23,334 bases of DNA from JAUZPB01 sp037140715. Its GTDB lineage: Bacteria; Bacteroidota; Ignavibacteria; Ignavibacteriales; SURF-24. The translations under genes and the position numbers were made by a program. The notes beneath the pieces are model-generated. The model was not told the DNA's origin. It saw only the letters and a list, made by a program, of their open reading frames with translations, and did not search any database. Positions within the stretch are counted from its first letter, which is position 1. Each line of letters begins with the position of its first letter. Of the stretch, positions 14,650 to 23,208 are shown piece after piece. The stretch spans positions 1 to 23,334 of the forward strand of contig JBAXDX010000044.1 in assembly GCA_037140715.1 (NCBI GenBank). Direction: 5' to 3'.

Positions 14650-15537
14650 TTATTTATTCTTTGTTGCTTCAGCAAGAGCCTTCTGCATGGCAATACCAAT
14701 TTCTGCAGGGCTTTCGACTACTTTTATACCCGCTTTTTTCATAACAAGCATTTTCTCTTCGGCTGTGCCTTTACCGCCAGAGATGATAGCTCCTGCATGA
14801 CCCATTCTTCTGCCAGCAGGAGCAGTACGTCCGGCAATAAAACCTACCACAGGCTTCTTTACATTTTTCTTTATATAAGCTGCGGCTTCTTCCTCTGCCG
14901 TTCCGCCAATTTCGCCGATCATGACGATGCCGTCAGTATTAGGGTCTTCATTAAATAATTTTACAATATCCTTAAACTGCGAACCGATTACAGGGTCGCC
15001 ACCAATTCCTACACACGTTGACTGCCCAATCTTAAGATCGCTTAACTGCTTTACTGCTTCATAGGTGAGAGTTCCGCTACGGGAAACAACACCGACTTTG
15101 CCTGCCTTGTGGATAAACCCTGGCATAATACCTATCTTTGCCTTCCCTGGTGAAATAACTCCAGGACAATTCGGACCAATTAAGCGGACATCTTTATTTT
15201 TGATTGAATTATAAACAATAACCATATCCTTGACCGGAATGCCCTCAGTAATGCAGATTATTAACTTTATTCCCGCGTTTGCCGCTTCAAGTATTGCATC
15301 AGCGACAAAAGCAGGCGGAACGAAAATAATAGACGCGTTAGCGCTTTGTTCCTTTACGGCATCAGTTACCGTATTAAAAATCGGAATTCCCTCATAGTTT
15401 TGCCCCCCTTTACCAGGGGTTACGCCTGCGACAACGTTTGTCCCATATTCCTTCATTTGTTTCGTATGAAATGACCCCTCGCCGCCAGTAATCCCCTGAA
15501 CGACAAGACGAGTTTTTTTGTCAACAAGAATGCTCAT
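14650..15537 (-). CDS. sucD: Succinyl-CoA synthetase (succinate-CoA ligase, ADP-forming), alpha subunit
   Basis: Catalyses, with the beta subunit SucC, the reversible conversion of succinyl-CoA, ADP/GDP and Pi to succinate, CoA and ATP/GTP. The CoA-binding domain is at the N-terminus (VVQGITGGEGSFHTKQMKEY, 13-32), the SRSGTLTYE ligase motif is in mid-protein, and the phosphorylated histidine is His247 in RRMGHAGAII. At 295 residues it is full length. AGAGG lies about a dozen bases before the ATG. The sucC partner is not in the window, so the two subunits are encoded apart, as in several FCB-group genomes. The gene leads the sucD-ndk pair. Confidence 0.96.
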   Translation of the reverse strand: MSILVDKKTRLVVQGITGGEGSFHTKQMKEYGTNVVAGVTPGKGGQNYEGIPIFNTVTDAVKEQSANASIIFVPPAFVADAILEAANAGIKLIICITEGIPVKDMVIVYNSIKNKDVRLIGPNCPGVISPGKAKIGIMPGFIHKAGKVGVVSRSGTLTYEAVKQLSDLKIGQSTCVGIGGDPVIGSQFKDIVKLFNEDPNTDGIVMIGEIGGTAEEEAAAYIKKNVKKPVVGFIAGRTAPAGRRMGHAGAIISGGKGTAEEKMLVMKKAGIKVVESPAEIGIAMQKALAEATKNK

Positions 15538-15839
15538 CCTGAACCTCTTAATTTTTGATTTACTATCTAACTTTTTCAGAAAAGCTAAAGATAAACAAAT
15601 AATAAGAAATTTTCTTTAAAAAATGCTGATAACAAGCATGAGAATGTACTCAAAGTTATATTTTATTATGAGGCAACCGGTGCCTGACATTTCTAATGGG
15701 TTATAACAAAGTCGAATACATACAAATTTTACAATTGATTTTTAAAAAATAAGTATATATTTTTAAAGTAGCTGAGTAGTTACCAATGATTTACTTAGCG
15801 GACAATACAATCAATTTCTAATTAACTAAGGAGACCAAA
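15538..15839. promoter_or_regulatory. Divergent promoter region between sucD and the PEGA-like lipoprotein gene
   Basis: A 302-bp AT-rich region separates the two divergent genes and must carry both promoters. For the + gene, TTGATT (15735-15740) and TATTTT (15758-15763) are 17 bp apart, a possible promoter of sigma-70 type. A strong ribosome binding site, TAAGGAG, stands just before the ATG at 15840. No operator-like repeat is obvious. Confidence 0.35.
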
Positions 15840-16346
15840 ATGAAAAAGTTCTATTCATTTATTGCTGTTACTCTTTTATTATTTGTTTTTGCCAGTTGTG
15901 CTACAATATTTACAGGATCGTCCCAAAACGTTTCCATTAAATCAACACCGGAAAAAGCTAATATTACAATTAAAACAATGGGCGGCATAGAAGTATTTAG
16001 CGGAGTAACCCCCATAATTGCGCCATTGTCTAAAAAACATGACTATCTTGTTTCTGTTAAACTTGATGGTTATAAGGAATCGACAGTTCAAATAACACAA
16101 GAATTACAAGGCTGGTTCTGGGGAAATCTTTTTTGCGGTGGAATAGTAGGGATGATTATTGACTATTCCAGCGGAGCCATGTGGAATCTGGAACCACAAG
16201 CAATCCAAATCTCTTTAGTAACTGCATATAATAACGGAAATGAAACTCAAACGTATGCCGTTTGCAGAGCTTTGGATAATGAAGGTCAACTCAGAATGCT
16301 GGTTATGCCTTTGATCAAAGCTCCTGCGCAAGTCGCATTAAAATAA
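15840..16346 (+). CDS. PEGA-like domain lipoprotein
   Basis: A 168-residue envelope lipoprotein. The type II signal peptide MKKFYSFIAVTLLLFVFASC places acylated Cys20 at the lipobox FASC. It is followed by ATIFTGSSQNVSIKSTP and repeated short beta-strands with the PEGA-like turn DGYKESTV (about 75-82). A Gly/Trp-rich hydrophobic segment (GWFWGNLFCGGIVGMIIDYS, about 91-110) may associate with a membrane. Proteins of this kind ('CATIFTG(S/T)...') are common in Bacteroidota-like genomes and have no settled function. It is the first gene of a three-gene + cluster; the next ATG follows its stop codon directly with no gap. Confidence 0.75.
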   Translation: MKKFYSFIAVTLLLFVFASCATIFTGSSQNVSIKSTPEKANITIKTMGGIEVFSGVTPIIAPLSKKHDYLVSVKLDGYKESTVQITQELQGWFWGNLFCGGIVGMIIDYSSGAMWNLEPQAIQISLVTAYNNGNETQTYAVCRALDNEGQLRMLVMPLIKAPAQVALK

Positions 16347-16748
16347 ATGAATCTTTTTTTTATTTCAGCCTTACTCATGTGTCCGTTATTTTTATTTGCG
16401 CAGGAAACGAATGCCGTAACGGACGCATGGGAACCTTCTGACTCTACTCTTTATCAACAAACAAGCACTAATCCGCCAAAGTCTGTCTTTTTAGATATGG
16501 CGGATTTTTTAATCCTGTTTTACAAAAAGGACATTTCAACTAATTCTATTAGCAGATGTCCTTTTGCTATATCATGTTCTTCATTTTGTAAAGAAGCTAT
16601 AGAAGAGCATGGAGCCTTTGGTCTGGTTCTATTCATTGACCGATATTTTTATCGTGAAAATATTGATGCTTTTTCTCATTACAGTCTTATTCAGACAAAT
16701 TATGGAGTACTAAAACTAGATGATGAACTATTTTTATTTAAGGATTAA
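16347..16748 (+). CDS. YidD-like protein with N-terminal signal peptide
   Basis: A 133-residue protein whose middle matches YidD (DUF37, membrane protein insertion efficiency factor): LFYKKDIS (57-64), RCPFAISCSSFCKEAIEEHG (70-89) and a following helix with FIDRYF. The cysteine pair spacing C-x5-C equals that of RCRFxPTCS in YidD. Canonical YidD is a small cytoplasmic-side protein of about 70-90 residues. Here an N-terminal hydrophobic segment ending LFLFAQ (residues 1-19) looks like a cleavable signal peptide, so the domain may act in the periplasm. The start abuts the upstream stop codon and the end overlaps the next gene by 29 bp. Confidence 0.7.
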   Translation: MNLFFISALLMCPLFLFAQETNAVTDAWEPSDSTLYQQTSTNPPKSVFLDMADFLILFYKKDISTNSISRCPFAISCSSFCKEAIEEHGAFGLVLFIDRYFYRENIDAFSHYSLIQTNYGVLKLDDELFLFKD

Positions 16749-17601
16749 GGTTGCAATACTTCTTTTGATATTTGTTTTTTGTAAAATAAATATCAATGCT
16801 CAGTCTAAAGCTGATTTCGGTATGTCTTTAATGAAGGAACGTGATTATTTCAGAGCAATATCAATTTATAAAGAGTTAGCTTTTTTCTGTACGAATAGAG
16901 ATTCAATAATATATTATCATTCTCAGATTGGAAAAGCCTATAGACTAAGTCAGAAATATGAATTATCCATCTTAACTTATTCTGATATATTAAATAAATA
17001 TAAATTAGCCGATTCAATTACATCTTCTGTTTATATTAATCTTGGATTAAATTATCTTGGAATGAATATTCCCGCCCAGGCTATATTTTATTTTAAAGAA
17101 GCACAAAAAACAGATACCGGACAAACACCGCTATTTTATCTTGGATTTGTATCGGTTGAAATATCAGATTGGAAAAATGCCCAGTTATATTATAATCAGG
17201 CATCAGGTTTATCTCCCCTTTCAAAAATTGGCATCCTGTCCTCGACATTCTGTAAAAAGACCTGTGATGCTGACAAAATACCAGCTAAAAGTCCGGTTCT
17301 TGCAAGTATGCTGTCGGCAATAATACCTGGCGGAGGACAGTTTTATAGCGGGCATTATGTCGATGCGCTGCAGGCATTCACTTTTGTTGCGGCATTTGGT
17401 TTTACATCATATATTGCTTATCAAAATGATAAGACAAAAAATTCAAATTTCCTGTTAACCGGAATATCACTTTCAATTACTGGTTTATTTTATTCAGCAA
17501 ATATTATTGGAGCTGAAAGGACAACGACTTATTATAATCAAAGACAGAGAGAATTATTTACCAGAGAAATTAGAGAACAGTCATATAGTATTGAAAAATG
17601 A
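16720..17601 (+). CDS. TPR-repeat envelope protein with DUF5683-like C-terminus
   Basis: A 293-residue exported protein. The N-terminal hydrophobic segment (about 10-21, ending CKININAQ at 28) is a likely signal peptide. Residues 30-165 contain several helix pairs of TPR type (for example GKAYRLSQKYELSILTYSDI and NLGLNYLGMNIPAQAIFYF). The C-terminal part begins SPVLASMLSAIIPGGGQFYS (191-210), a motif shared with small inner-membrane proteins of the DUF5683 type, and is followed by two hydrophobic stretches (about 214-234 and 244-262). The 29-bp overlap with the YidD-like gene means translational coupling. The ATG ATG start could be used at either codon. The cluster probably concerns envelope or membrane protein assembly, but this is inference. 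Confidence 0.65.
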   Translation: MMNYFYLRIKVAILLLIFVFCKININAQSKADFGMSLMKERDYFRAISIYKELAFFCTNRDSIIYYHSQIGKAYRLSQKYELSILTYSDILNKYKLADSITSSVYINLGLNYLGMNIPAQAIFYFKEAQKTDTGQTPLFYLGFVSVEISDWKNAQLYYNQASGLSPLSKIGILSSTFCKKTCDADKIPAKSPVLASMLSAIIPGGGQFYSGHYVDALQAFTFVAAFGFTSYIAYQNDKTKNSNFLLTGISLSITGLFYSANIIGAERTTTYYNQRQRELFTREIREQSYSIEK

Positions 17602-17734
17602 CAGTCTGCAATAAAACAATCTTATTTGTTCAAACAACTTTAATCTGATTTTGTGCAAACCTTTAAGAAGCAACGTCCATAAAACTGACACAGGGGCCGC
17701 TGACACCCGTATTTTAACTTTAATGGAAATAATA

Positions 17735-17755
17735 ATAATATTGTACGAATATTAT
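17735..17755. terminator. Possible hairpin between convergent genes
   Basis: ATAATATT (17735-17742) and AATATTAT (17748-17755) form an 8-bp AT-only stem with a 5-base loop. It lies between the stop codons of the converging TPR gene and hydA. It is weak thermodynamically, so its role as a terminator is uncertain. Confidence 0.3.
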
Positions 17756-17784
17756 ATCAGGCACAAAAACAGACGTACTCAATT

Positions 17785-19521
17785 CTATCCTCCGTTATTT
17801 TTCATGAGCTGCTTTCTATCGGTATAGCAGGTATGCAGGATTTCATGAGCCTTATGACTGTTTGGCTCAATAAAGAACTCCTTGTAAATAGTCTTAACGG
17901 CTTCATTTTCATGCGACTTGCGTAAAACCATTTTCGAGTCCATCTCATAGAGAGCCTTGATTCTTTTCTGAACCTTTTCAGGCCTGTTGTGAATTGGCTG
18001 ACCTCCGCCATTTATACAGCCGCCCGGACAAGACATTACTTCGATAAAGTCATATTCACAAGTGCCGTTCTCAACCTGTTCCAATATCGGGTCAACATTG
18101 CCGATACCGTTAACAACCGCAACCCTTAAATCAAGATCACCAATTTTTATTACGCTTTCTTTAACACCTCTGATACCACGTATTTCATCAAATTCAAGAG
18201 TTTCAAGCTCACTGCCTGTGATAATATAATACGCCGTTCTTAACGCAGCTTCCATAACGCCACCTGAAGTCCCAAAGATAATTGCCGCACCTGTCGATTC
18301 ACCGAGCGGATTATCAAATTTATCTTCCGGTAAATCATCGAAATCAATTCCAGCCATCTTGAAGTAACGCACCAGCTCTCTTGTAGTGAGAACAGAATCG
18401 ACATCCTGTAAATGCGATTCCGACAGCTCAGGTCTTACCGATTCAAACTTTTTTACCGTGCAAGGCATAATGGAAACAACATAAATGTCCTTTGGATCAA
18501 TCCCCATTTTCTTGGCATAATAGGTTTTGCTTACTGCCCCAAGCATTTCGTGGGGTGATTTACATGTAGATATGTGATCAAGTATGCCGGGGCTTTTTTG
18601 TTCGACATATTTAACCCAGCCGGGACAGCAACTTGTAAACATCGGCATTTTCTTTTTGTTCTTTATCCTGTTCACAAGTTCAGAGCCTTCTTCCATAATT
18701 GTAAGATCTGCGGCAAAATTAGTGTCAAATACCCTGTCGAAGCCGAGTCTTCTTAACCCTGTAACAAGCTGACCGGTCGCGTTTGAACCAGGAGGCATAT
18801 TATATTCTTCACCGATGGTTGCTCTTACAGCAGGGGCAATCTGAGCAATTGTAAATTTACTTTTATTGTTAAGAGCATACGCAACTTCTTTAAGCGAACT
18901 TTTCTCTCTTAAAGCCGCAGTCGGGCAGACAAGGATACACTGACCGCAGAGTATGCAGTCACTCAGGTTAAGTCCTTTGTTGAAAGGAGTAGTTACAATG
19001 CTTGAAAAGCCACGATTAGTAAAATCAATAGCCCCGACTTTCTGAACTTCGTTACATACTCTTACACATCTGCCACAGAGAATACATTTTGCAGGGTCGC
19101 GCTCCATAGATGCGCTTGATATATCAATTGCATGATTTTTAGTTTTGCCTACATAGCGGTGTTCTCTTACACCGTACTGTTCCGATAAGTCCTGAAGCTC
19201 GCAGTTCTTATTTCTTACACAGACCAGACAGTCCTGGGGATGATTCTCAATAAGCAGTTCAACGATTGTTTTCCGCGCTCTTCTGACTCTTGTAGAGTTA
19301 GTGTCAACGACCATTCCTTCCCCGACCGGATAAGCACAACTTGGAATAAGTCCTCTCTGACCTTCAACTTCAACAACACATATACGGCAAGCACCAGTCG
19401 GGGTTAAATTCTTAAGATGACACAATGTCGGCACATTTATGCCGGCAGACTTTGCCGCATCAAGAATGGTCATGCCTTTTTCAGCATTTATCTTTATATT
19501 ATTTATGGTTAACTGAACCAT
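17785..19521 (-). CDS. hydA: [FeFe] hydrogenase catalytic subunit of a HydABC-type complex
   Basis: Produces or oxidises H2 at the H-cluster. Domains in order: plant-type [2Fe-2S] with Cys34, 45, 48 and 62; His/Cys-ligated [4Fe-4S] with His94, Cys98, 101 and 107; two-cluster ferredoxin domain with Cys146/149/152/156 and 189/192/195/199; then the H-cluster motifs TSCCPGWV (Cys299 ligand, Cys298 the likely proton-transfer residue), MPCTVKKFE (Cys354) and SCPGGCINGGGQP (Cys498, Cys502). The small-subunit-type helical tail follows (about 515-570). At 578 residues it is an M3-type enzyme without the extra C-terminal Fe-S domain of some HydA proteins. It is the last gene of hydC-hydB-hydA; GGAG precedes the ATG. 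The HydE/F/G maturases are not in the window. Confidence 0.95.
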   Translation of the reverse strand: MVQLTINNIKINAEKGMTILDAAKSAGINVPTLCHLKNLTPTGACRICVVEVEGQRGLIPSCAYPVGEGMVVDTNSTRVRRARKTIVELLIENHPQDCLVCVRNKNCELQDLSEQYGVREHRYVGKTKNHAIDISSASMERDPAKCILCGRCVRVCNEVQKVGAIDFTNRGFSSIVTTPFNKGLNLSDCILCGQCILVCPTAALREKSSLKEVAYALNNKSKFTIAQIAPAVRATIGEEYNMPPGSNATGQLVTGLRRLGFDRVFDTNFAADLTIMEEGSELVNRIKNKKKMPMFTSCCPGWVKYVEQKSPGILDHISTCKSPHEMLGAVSKTYYAKKMGIDPKDIYVVSIMPCTVKKFESVRPELSESHLQDVDSVLTTRELVRYFKMAGIDFDDLPEDKFDNPLGESTGAAIIFGTSGGVMEAALRTAYYIITGSELETLEFDEIRGIRGVKESVIKIGDLDLRVAVVNGIGNVDPILEQVENGTCEYDFIEVMSCPGGCINGGGQPIHNRPEKVQKRIKALYEMDSKMVLRKSHENEAVKTIYKEFFIEPNSHKAHEILHTCYTDRKQLMKNNGG

Positions 19522-19557
19522 TGGAAACTCCTGATAATTACAATTTTGTCCGGATAT

Positions 19558-21543
19558 TTAATTGATTTCGATAGCTTTAAAGCGGCAGGATTCGAAACAC
19601 ATGCCACACTGAATACATTTGTCCTGAATAATGTAATGCGCCTGTCCTTTCTCTCCCGCGATAGCTTCCTGCGGACATTTTCTTAAACATAGACCGCAGC
19701 CACTGCAGATACCGTTATCAATAGTAAAAACAAGAAGTTCCTTACATACGCCGGCAGGGCATTTCCTGTCATAAAGATGCGCTTCGTATTCATCTTTAAA
19801 GTATCTGAGTCCAGAGAGCACGGGATTAGGAGCAGACTGACCAAGCCCGCAAAGAGATGTATCTTTAATAACGTCCGCTAAACGCTGAAGGTGGACAACA
19901 CCTTTAAATCTCTGAAGCTGTTCTAATTTATCTTTTGTGTTTTTATAACTCATGGGAATGCGCTCGATGATCTCAAGCATACGTTTTGTTCCTTCGCGAC
20001 ATGGAACGCATTTGCCACATGACTCTTCCTGAATAAACGTCAGGAAGTATCTTGCCACATCCACCATACACGTATCTTCATCCATCACAACAAAACCGCC
20101 TGAACCCATCATAGCTCCGACTGTTTTTAATGATTCATAATCGACCTGTGTTTTTATAACGCTGTCAGGCAGACATCCGCCCGAAGGTCCGCCAATTTGT
20201 ACCGCTTTAAATAATTTATTATCCGGCACGCCTCCGCCAATATTAAAAACAATATCCTCAAGCGTTACGCCCATAGGAACTTCAACAAGCCCTGAGTTTT
20301 TTATTTTGCCGCTCAGAGCAAATACTTTCGTTCCCTTGCTGGTTTTTGTCCCGATTTTCGAGAACCATTCAGCTCCGCGCGTAATAATAACAGGGACGTT
20401 AGCCAGTGTTTCAACATTATTAATAATAGTCGGCTTTCCAAATAAACCCGAATCTGACGGATAAGGAGGACGTGGTTTAGGCATACCGCGTTTGCCTTCG
20501 ATTGAAGCTATTAACGCAGTTTCTTCTCCGCAGACAAAAGCGCCTGCACCTTTCTTTACCTTCAGTTCAAAATTAAATCCGCTACCTAAAATATTTTTGC
20601 CTAAGAGGCTGTATCTGTTACATTCCTTAATAGCGCTTTCAAGCCGTGCAATGGCAAGCGGATATTCAGCACGGCAATAGATATAGCCGTGAGTCGCTTC
20701 GATGGCATAAGCGGCAATGAGCATACCTTCAATCACACGATAAGGATCGCTCTCCAATACTGAACGATCCATAAACGCGCCAGGGTCGCCTTCATCGGCG
20801 TTGCAAATAACATATTTAACTTCAGATTTATTTTTCTGAGCCAGTTCCCATTTCCTGCCCGTAGGAAAGCCCGCTCCTCCCCTGCCTCTAAGTCCGCTCG
20901 AAAGCATTTCTTTTATCACGCCTTCAGGTTTCATAAGACGCAGAATTTTATCAAGTCCTTTAAAACCGCCTGAGGCTATATATGAATCAATAGAATCAGG
21001 ATTAATAATCCCGCAATTTTCCAAAACTACTTTAAGCTGATGCTTAAAGAACGGGTCCTGATTTAAAGCCGGCAATTCAGGCGAAGATTTGCCATGAGAA
21101 CCTAAAAGTTTTTCTTTAAAAACTGATTTTTCAACCAGAGTTCTCTGGATAAACTTGGGAACTATCTTCGGAATAATTTCACAATAGGATACTCTGTCCT
21201 GACCAGGCAGCTTAATATCAACAATAACTTCCCTGGCACAATAACCGATACACCCAGTTGCGATGATGCGTGCATTAATATTTAATTTTTTCAGTTCGGC
21301 AAGTATTGCTTCTTCAACCTTTTTTGCGCCCGAAGCAAGTCCGCATGTTCCCATGCCGATAAAAATAAGAGGGACATCGTGTTCTTTATATGTTATCTGC
21401 CTGTTGAGACTTTTGAACTTATCATTGCACTCCTGATGATGGTGGCATAACGGGCCTTCTGTGCAGCAGGTAATAAACTGGCTACATGGTTTTTCTTTGC
21501 TGTGCCAGCATTCCTCACAGCATATATCAAGAAATGTTTTCAT
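19558..21543 (-). CDS. hydB: NADH- and FMN-binding subunit of the bifurcating [FeFe] hydrogenase
   Basis: NuoF-like subunit linking NAD(H) to the hydrogenase and, in this family, to ferredoxin through flavin-based electron bifurcation. Order: a cysteine-rich N-terminal segment (Cys8, 9, 12, 20, 26, 27, 33, 39); a thioredoxin-like [2Fe-2S] region (Cys67, 98, 102); the FMN/NADH core with GLRGRGGAGFPTGRKW (217-232) and the NADEGDPGAF loop (248-257); the SLBB region; the [4Fe-4S] site SCGKCVPC (Cys509/512/515) with Cys565; and a C-terminal two-cluster ferredoxin (Cys613/616/619/623 and 643/646/649/653). At 661 residues it is longer than a bare NuoF because of both terminal extensions. Its start overlaps the hydC stop codon (ATGA); hydA follows after 36 bp. 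Confidence 0.93.
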   Translation of the reverse strand: MKTFLDICCEECWHSKEKPCSQFITCCTEGPLCHHHQECNDKFKSLNRQITYKEHDVPLIFIGMGTCGLASGAKKVEEAILAELKKLNINARIIATGCIGYCAREVIVDIKLPGQDRVSYCEIIPKIVPKFIQRTLVEKSVFKEKLLGSHGKSSPELPALNQDPFFKHQLKVVLENCGIINPDSIDSYIASGGFKGLDKILRLMKPEGVIKEMLSSGLRGRGGAGFPTGRKWELAQKNKSEVKYVICNADEGDPGAFMDRSVLESDPYRVIEGMLIAAYAIEATHGYIYCRAEYPLAIARLESAIKECNRYSLLGKNILGSGFNFELKVKKGAGAFVCGEETALIASIEGKRGMPKPRPPYPSDSGLFGKPTIINNVETLANVPVIITRGAEWFSKIGTKTSKGTKVFALSGKIKNSGLVEVPMGVTLEDIVFNIGGGVPDNKLFKAVQIGGPSGGCLPDSVIKTQVDYESLKTVGAMMGSGGFVVMDEDTCMVDVARYFLTFIQEESCGKCVPCREGTKRMLEIIERIPMSYKNTKDKLEQLQRFKGVVHLQRLADVIKDTSLCGLGQSAPNPVLSGLRYFKDEYEAHLYDRKCPAGVCKELLVFTIDNGICSGCGLCLRKCPQEAIAGEKGQAHYIIQDKCIQCGMCFESCRFKAIEIN

Positions 21544-22034
21544 TTTAAACTCGTTTTTTGTTCATCAATTTTTTCGGCTGAATTTTCCTGAGCCGAATAC
21601 TTTTTAATTATCTTAGTAATATCTTTAGCTGTAGCCCGTCCGAAGTATTCACTATTTACGTTAATAACCGGAGCGATTGAACATGCGCCGATACAGGCAA
21701 CGGTTTCGATAGTAAAGTTTTTATCCCTTGTTGTTTCCCCCGCCTTGCAGTTAAGTTCCGTTTCAAGAGCAAAAAGTAAATTAGCCGAGCCTTTAACATG
21801 GCAGGCCGTTCCTCTGCATACGCGGATGATATTTTTACCAAGCGGCTTTAGTCTGAACTGATTATAAAAAGTAGCAACTCCGTAAATCCGGCTTAATGGC
21901 ATATCAAGAAACTGGGCAATTTCCTTTAAAGCCGATTCAGTCAGATATCCATAGACGCTCTGGACTTCCTGAAGCAGTGATATCAGATTGCTTTTATCTT
22001 TAGGAGGATAATTCGTAAATATATGTGAATGCAT
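21540..22034 (-). CDS. hydC: NuoE-like [2Fe-2S] subunit of the bifurcating [FeFe] hydrogenase
   Basis: Thioredoxin-fold ferredoxin subunit, the smallest part of the HydABC complex. It carries an N-terminal helical bundle (LISLLQEVQSVYGYLTESAL, 17-36) and the [2Fe-2S] ligands in CRGTAC (Cys73, Cys78) and CIGAC (Cys114, Cys118). RIYGVATFYNQFR (49-61) is the typical NuoE motif. At 164 residues it is normal length, with a lysine/glutamate-rich tail after about 150. It leads the hydC-hydB-hydA operon and overlaps hydB by 4 bp. An AAGG-containing site lies before the ATG. The operon promoter should lie in the 316-bp gap on its right. Confidence 0.95.
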   Translation of the reverse strand: MHSHIFTNYPPKDKSNLISLLQEVQSVYGYLTESALKEIAQFLDMPLSRIYGVATFYNQFRLKPLGKNIIRVCRGTACHVKGSANLLFALETELNCKAGETTRDKNFTIETVACIGACSIAPVINVNSEYFGRATAKDITKIIKKYSAQENSAEKIDEQKTSLK

Positions 22035-22350
22035 TTCCGTACCTTTATTTTAAATTCAGAAGTTATCGGGCAATTAACATGCCACTTAGAGATATGCAAA
22101 AAATGAAGTATGAGATAAAGTTTTATGAGGTAGGCATATCCTGTTTATGTTTTTTTTCCTAACAATAAGAAAAAATATCCCTCTTTTAATACCGGGAAGG
22201 GGTATCATTAATTTATACTTTACAATGACTGGAAAACAAAGGAAAAAGTAAATAAACTGACGCGGTCTTATTCCTGATACTGATAGTTTCAGAACAATAA
22301 TGGGTTGCCCGGATTCAATTTTATTACTTTTTCCCTGGCGGCAGGTATAA
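22035..22350. other. Non-coding gap between purE and hydC
   Basis: It contains the hydC ribosome binding site and presumably the hydCBA promoter (read on the - strand), but no boxes or operators stand out. A 113-codon - frame (22427 to 22086) crosses it but mostly shadows the end of purE and has no family resemblance. No hairpin with a U-tract is obvious downstream of purE, so read-through from purE into hydCBA is possible. Confidence 0.4.
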
Positions 22351-22857
22351 TCAGGAAGTATGTTCAGGATTAATAAGATTATTCTTAGCGGCTGATTCCT
22401 CAGCAAGTTTTTTCTTAAATTCAACAACTTTCTGAAGCAGTTCCGCGTCAGAAGTGGCGATTATCTGGACAGCTAATATACCAGCATTTTTTGAGCCGTT
22501 TATGGCTACTGTGGCAACCGGCACTCCCGAAGGCATCTGCACAATTGAAAGCAGTGAATCCAGTCCGCTTGTTGACTTGCCCAGAATAGGCACTCCAATC
22601 ACAGGAAGCGGAGTAAAAGCCGCTGTTACGCCCGGCAAATGCGCCGCTCCTCCGGCTCCCGCAATAATAACCTTTAATCCCCTTCCGACTGCGCCCGAAG
22701 CATATTCATCCAGTATTTTTGGTGTCCTGTGGGCAGATATTATCTTCATTTCCGACTTAAGACCGAATTGTTCGATTGCTAACTGTGCTTCTTTCATTAC
22801 CGGCAGGTCTGAATCGCTGCCCATTATAATTCCAATAACCGGATTGCCATTGTCCAT
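22351..22857 (-). CDS. purE: N5-carboxyaminoimidazole ribonucleotide mutase (class I PurE)
   Basis: Converts N5-CAIR to CAIR in de novo purine synthesis. The 168-residue protein carries the substrate-binding GSDSDLPVM (13-21), the SAHRTP motif (41-46) and AGAGGAAHLPGV (66-77), followed by PVIGVPI and MPSGVPVATVAI. This pattern is class I PurE, which needs PurK; no purK is in the window. A strong ribosome binding site, AAGGAGCGGAG, lies close to the ATG. The C-terminus has a short Asn/Glu-rich tail (about 157-168). Confidence 0.96.
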   Translation of the reverse strand: MDNGNPVIGIIMGSDSDLPVMKEAQLAIEQFGLKSEMKIISAHRTPKILDEYASGAVGRGLKVIIAGAGGAAHLPGVTAAFTPLPVIGVPILGKSTSGLDSLLSIVQMPSGVPVATVAINGSKNAGILAVQIIATSDAELLQKVVEFKKKLAEESAAKNNLINPEHTS

Positions 22858-22905
22858 ATTATCTCCGCTCCTTATTCCATGATTAATTGTTATAATTTAT
22901 AATTC
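22858..22905 (-). promoter_or_regulatory. purE leader
   Basis: The 48 bp between the purE start codon and the MITE-like element hold the Shine-Dalgarno site and AT-rich DNA (TTATAATTTATAATTC on +) that could supply a -7 box. The element just upstream means any purE promoter further out must lie inside or beyond the repeat. Confidence 0.3.
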
Positions 22906-23039
22906 ATGTTACGAAAAATCCATCTGAACTATGATTCTTTTGATTATGATGATTTTTATGATAATGCAGTCAGTATGAAATGAATCATGGTTAATTATTT
23001 AATCATAAAAATTATAGTTCTGACATTTTCTCATAACAT
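22906..23039. mobile_element. MITE-like inverted-repeat element, copy 2
   Basis: A 134-bp palindromic element. The left end ATGTTACGAAAAATCCATCT, then GAACTATGATTC, matches the reverse complement of the right end (…TATAGTTCTGACATTTTCTCATAACAT, read in pieces) over about 28 bp with a few mismatches. Its core (22931-22989) aligns in inverted orientation with 1617-1667 in copy 1, including the shared words CTATGATTC, TTTTATGATAA and AAATGAATCATGG/AG. It has no coding capacity. Confidence 0.65.
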
Positions 23040-23208
23040 AAATTAATAAAACAAAAATATCTTTATTATCAAAGAAAAACAATCAGACGGCAGAATATAT
23101 GTCAGCGACCGTTATAAATTTAACATCTGTATGATGTTAACAGCCAGCTTAAAGCTTCAGACCTCCCATTTTTATTTTTTCGGATTAAATTTTACCTGTT
23201 AAAATCCC

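Noticed and set aside
22086..22427. 113-codon - open frame between purE and hydC
   Set aside because: Overlaps the purE end in another frame; its composition looks non-coding and it has no recognisable domain.
22454..22882. 142-codon + open frame
   Set aside because: Antisense shadow of purE; the - strand reading has all PurE motifs.
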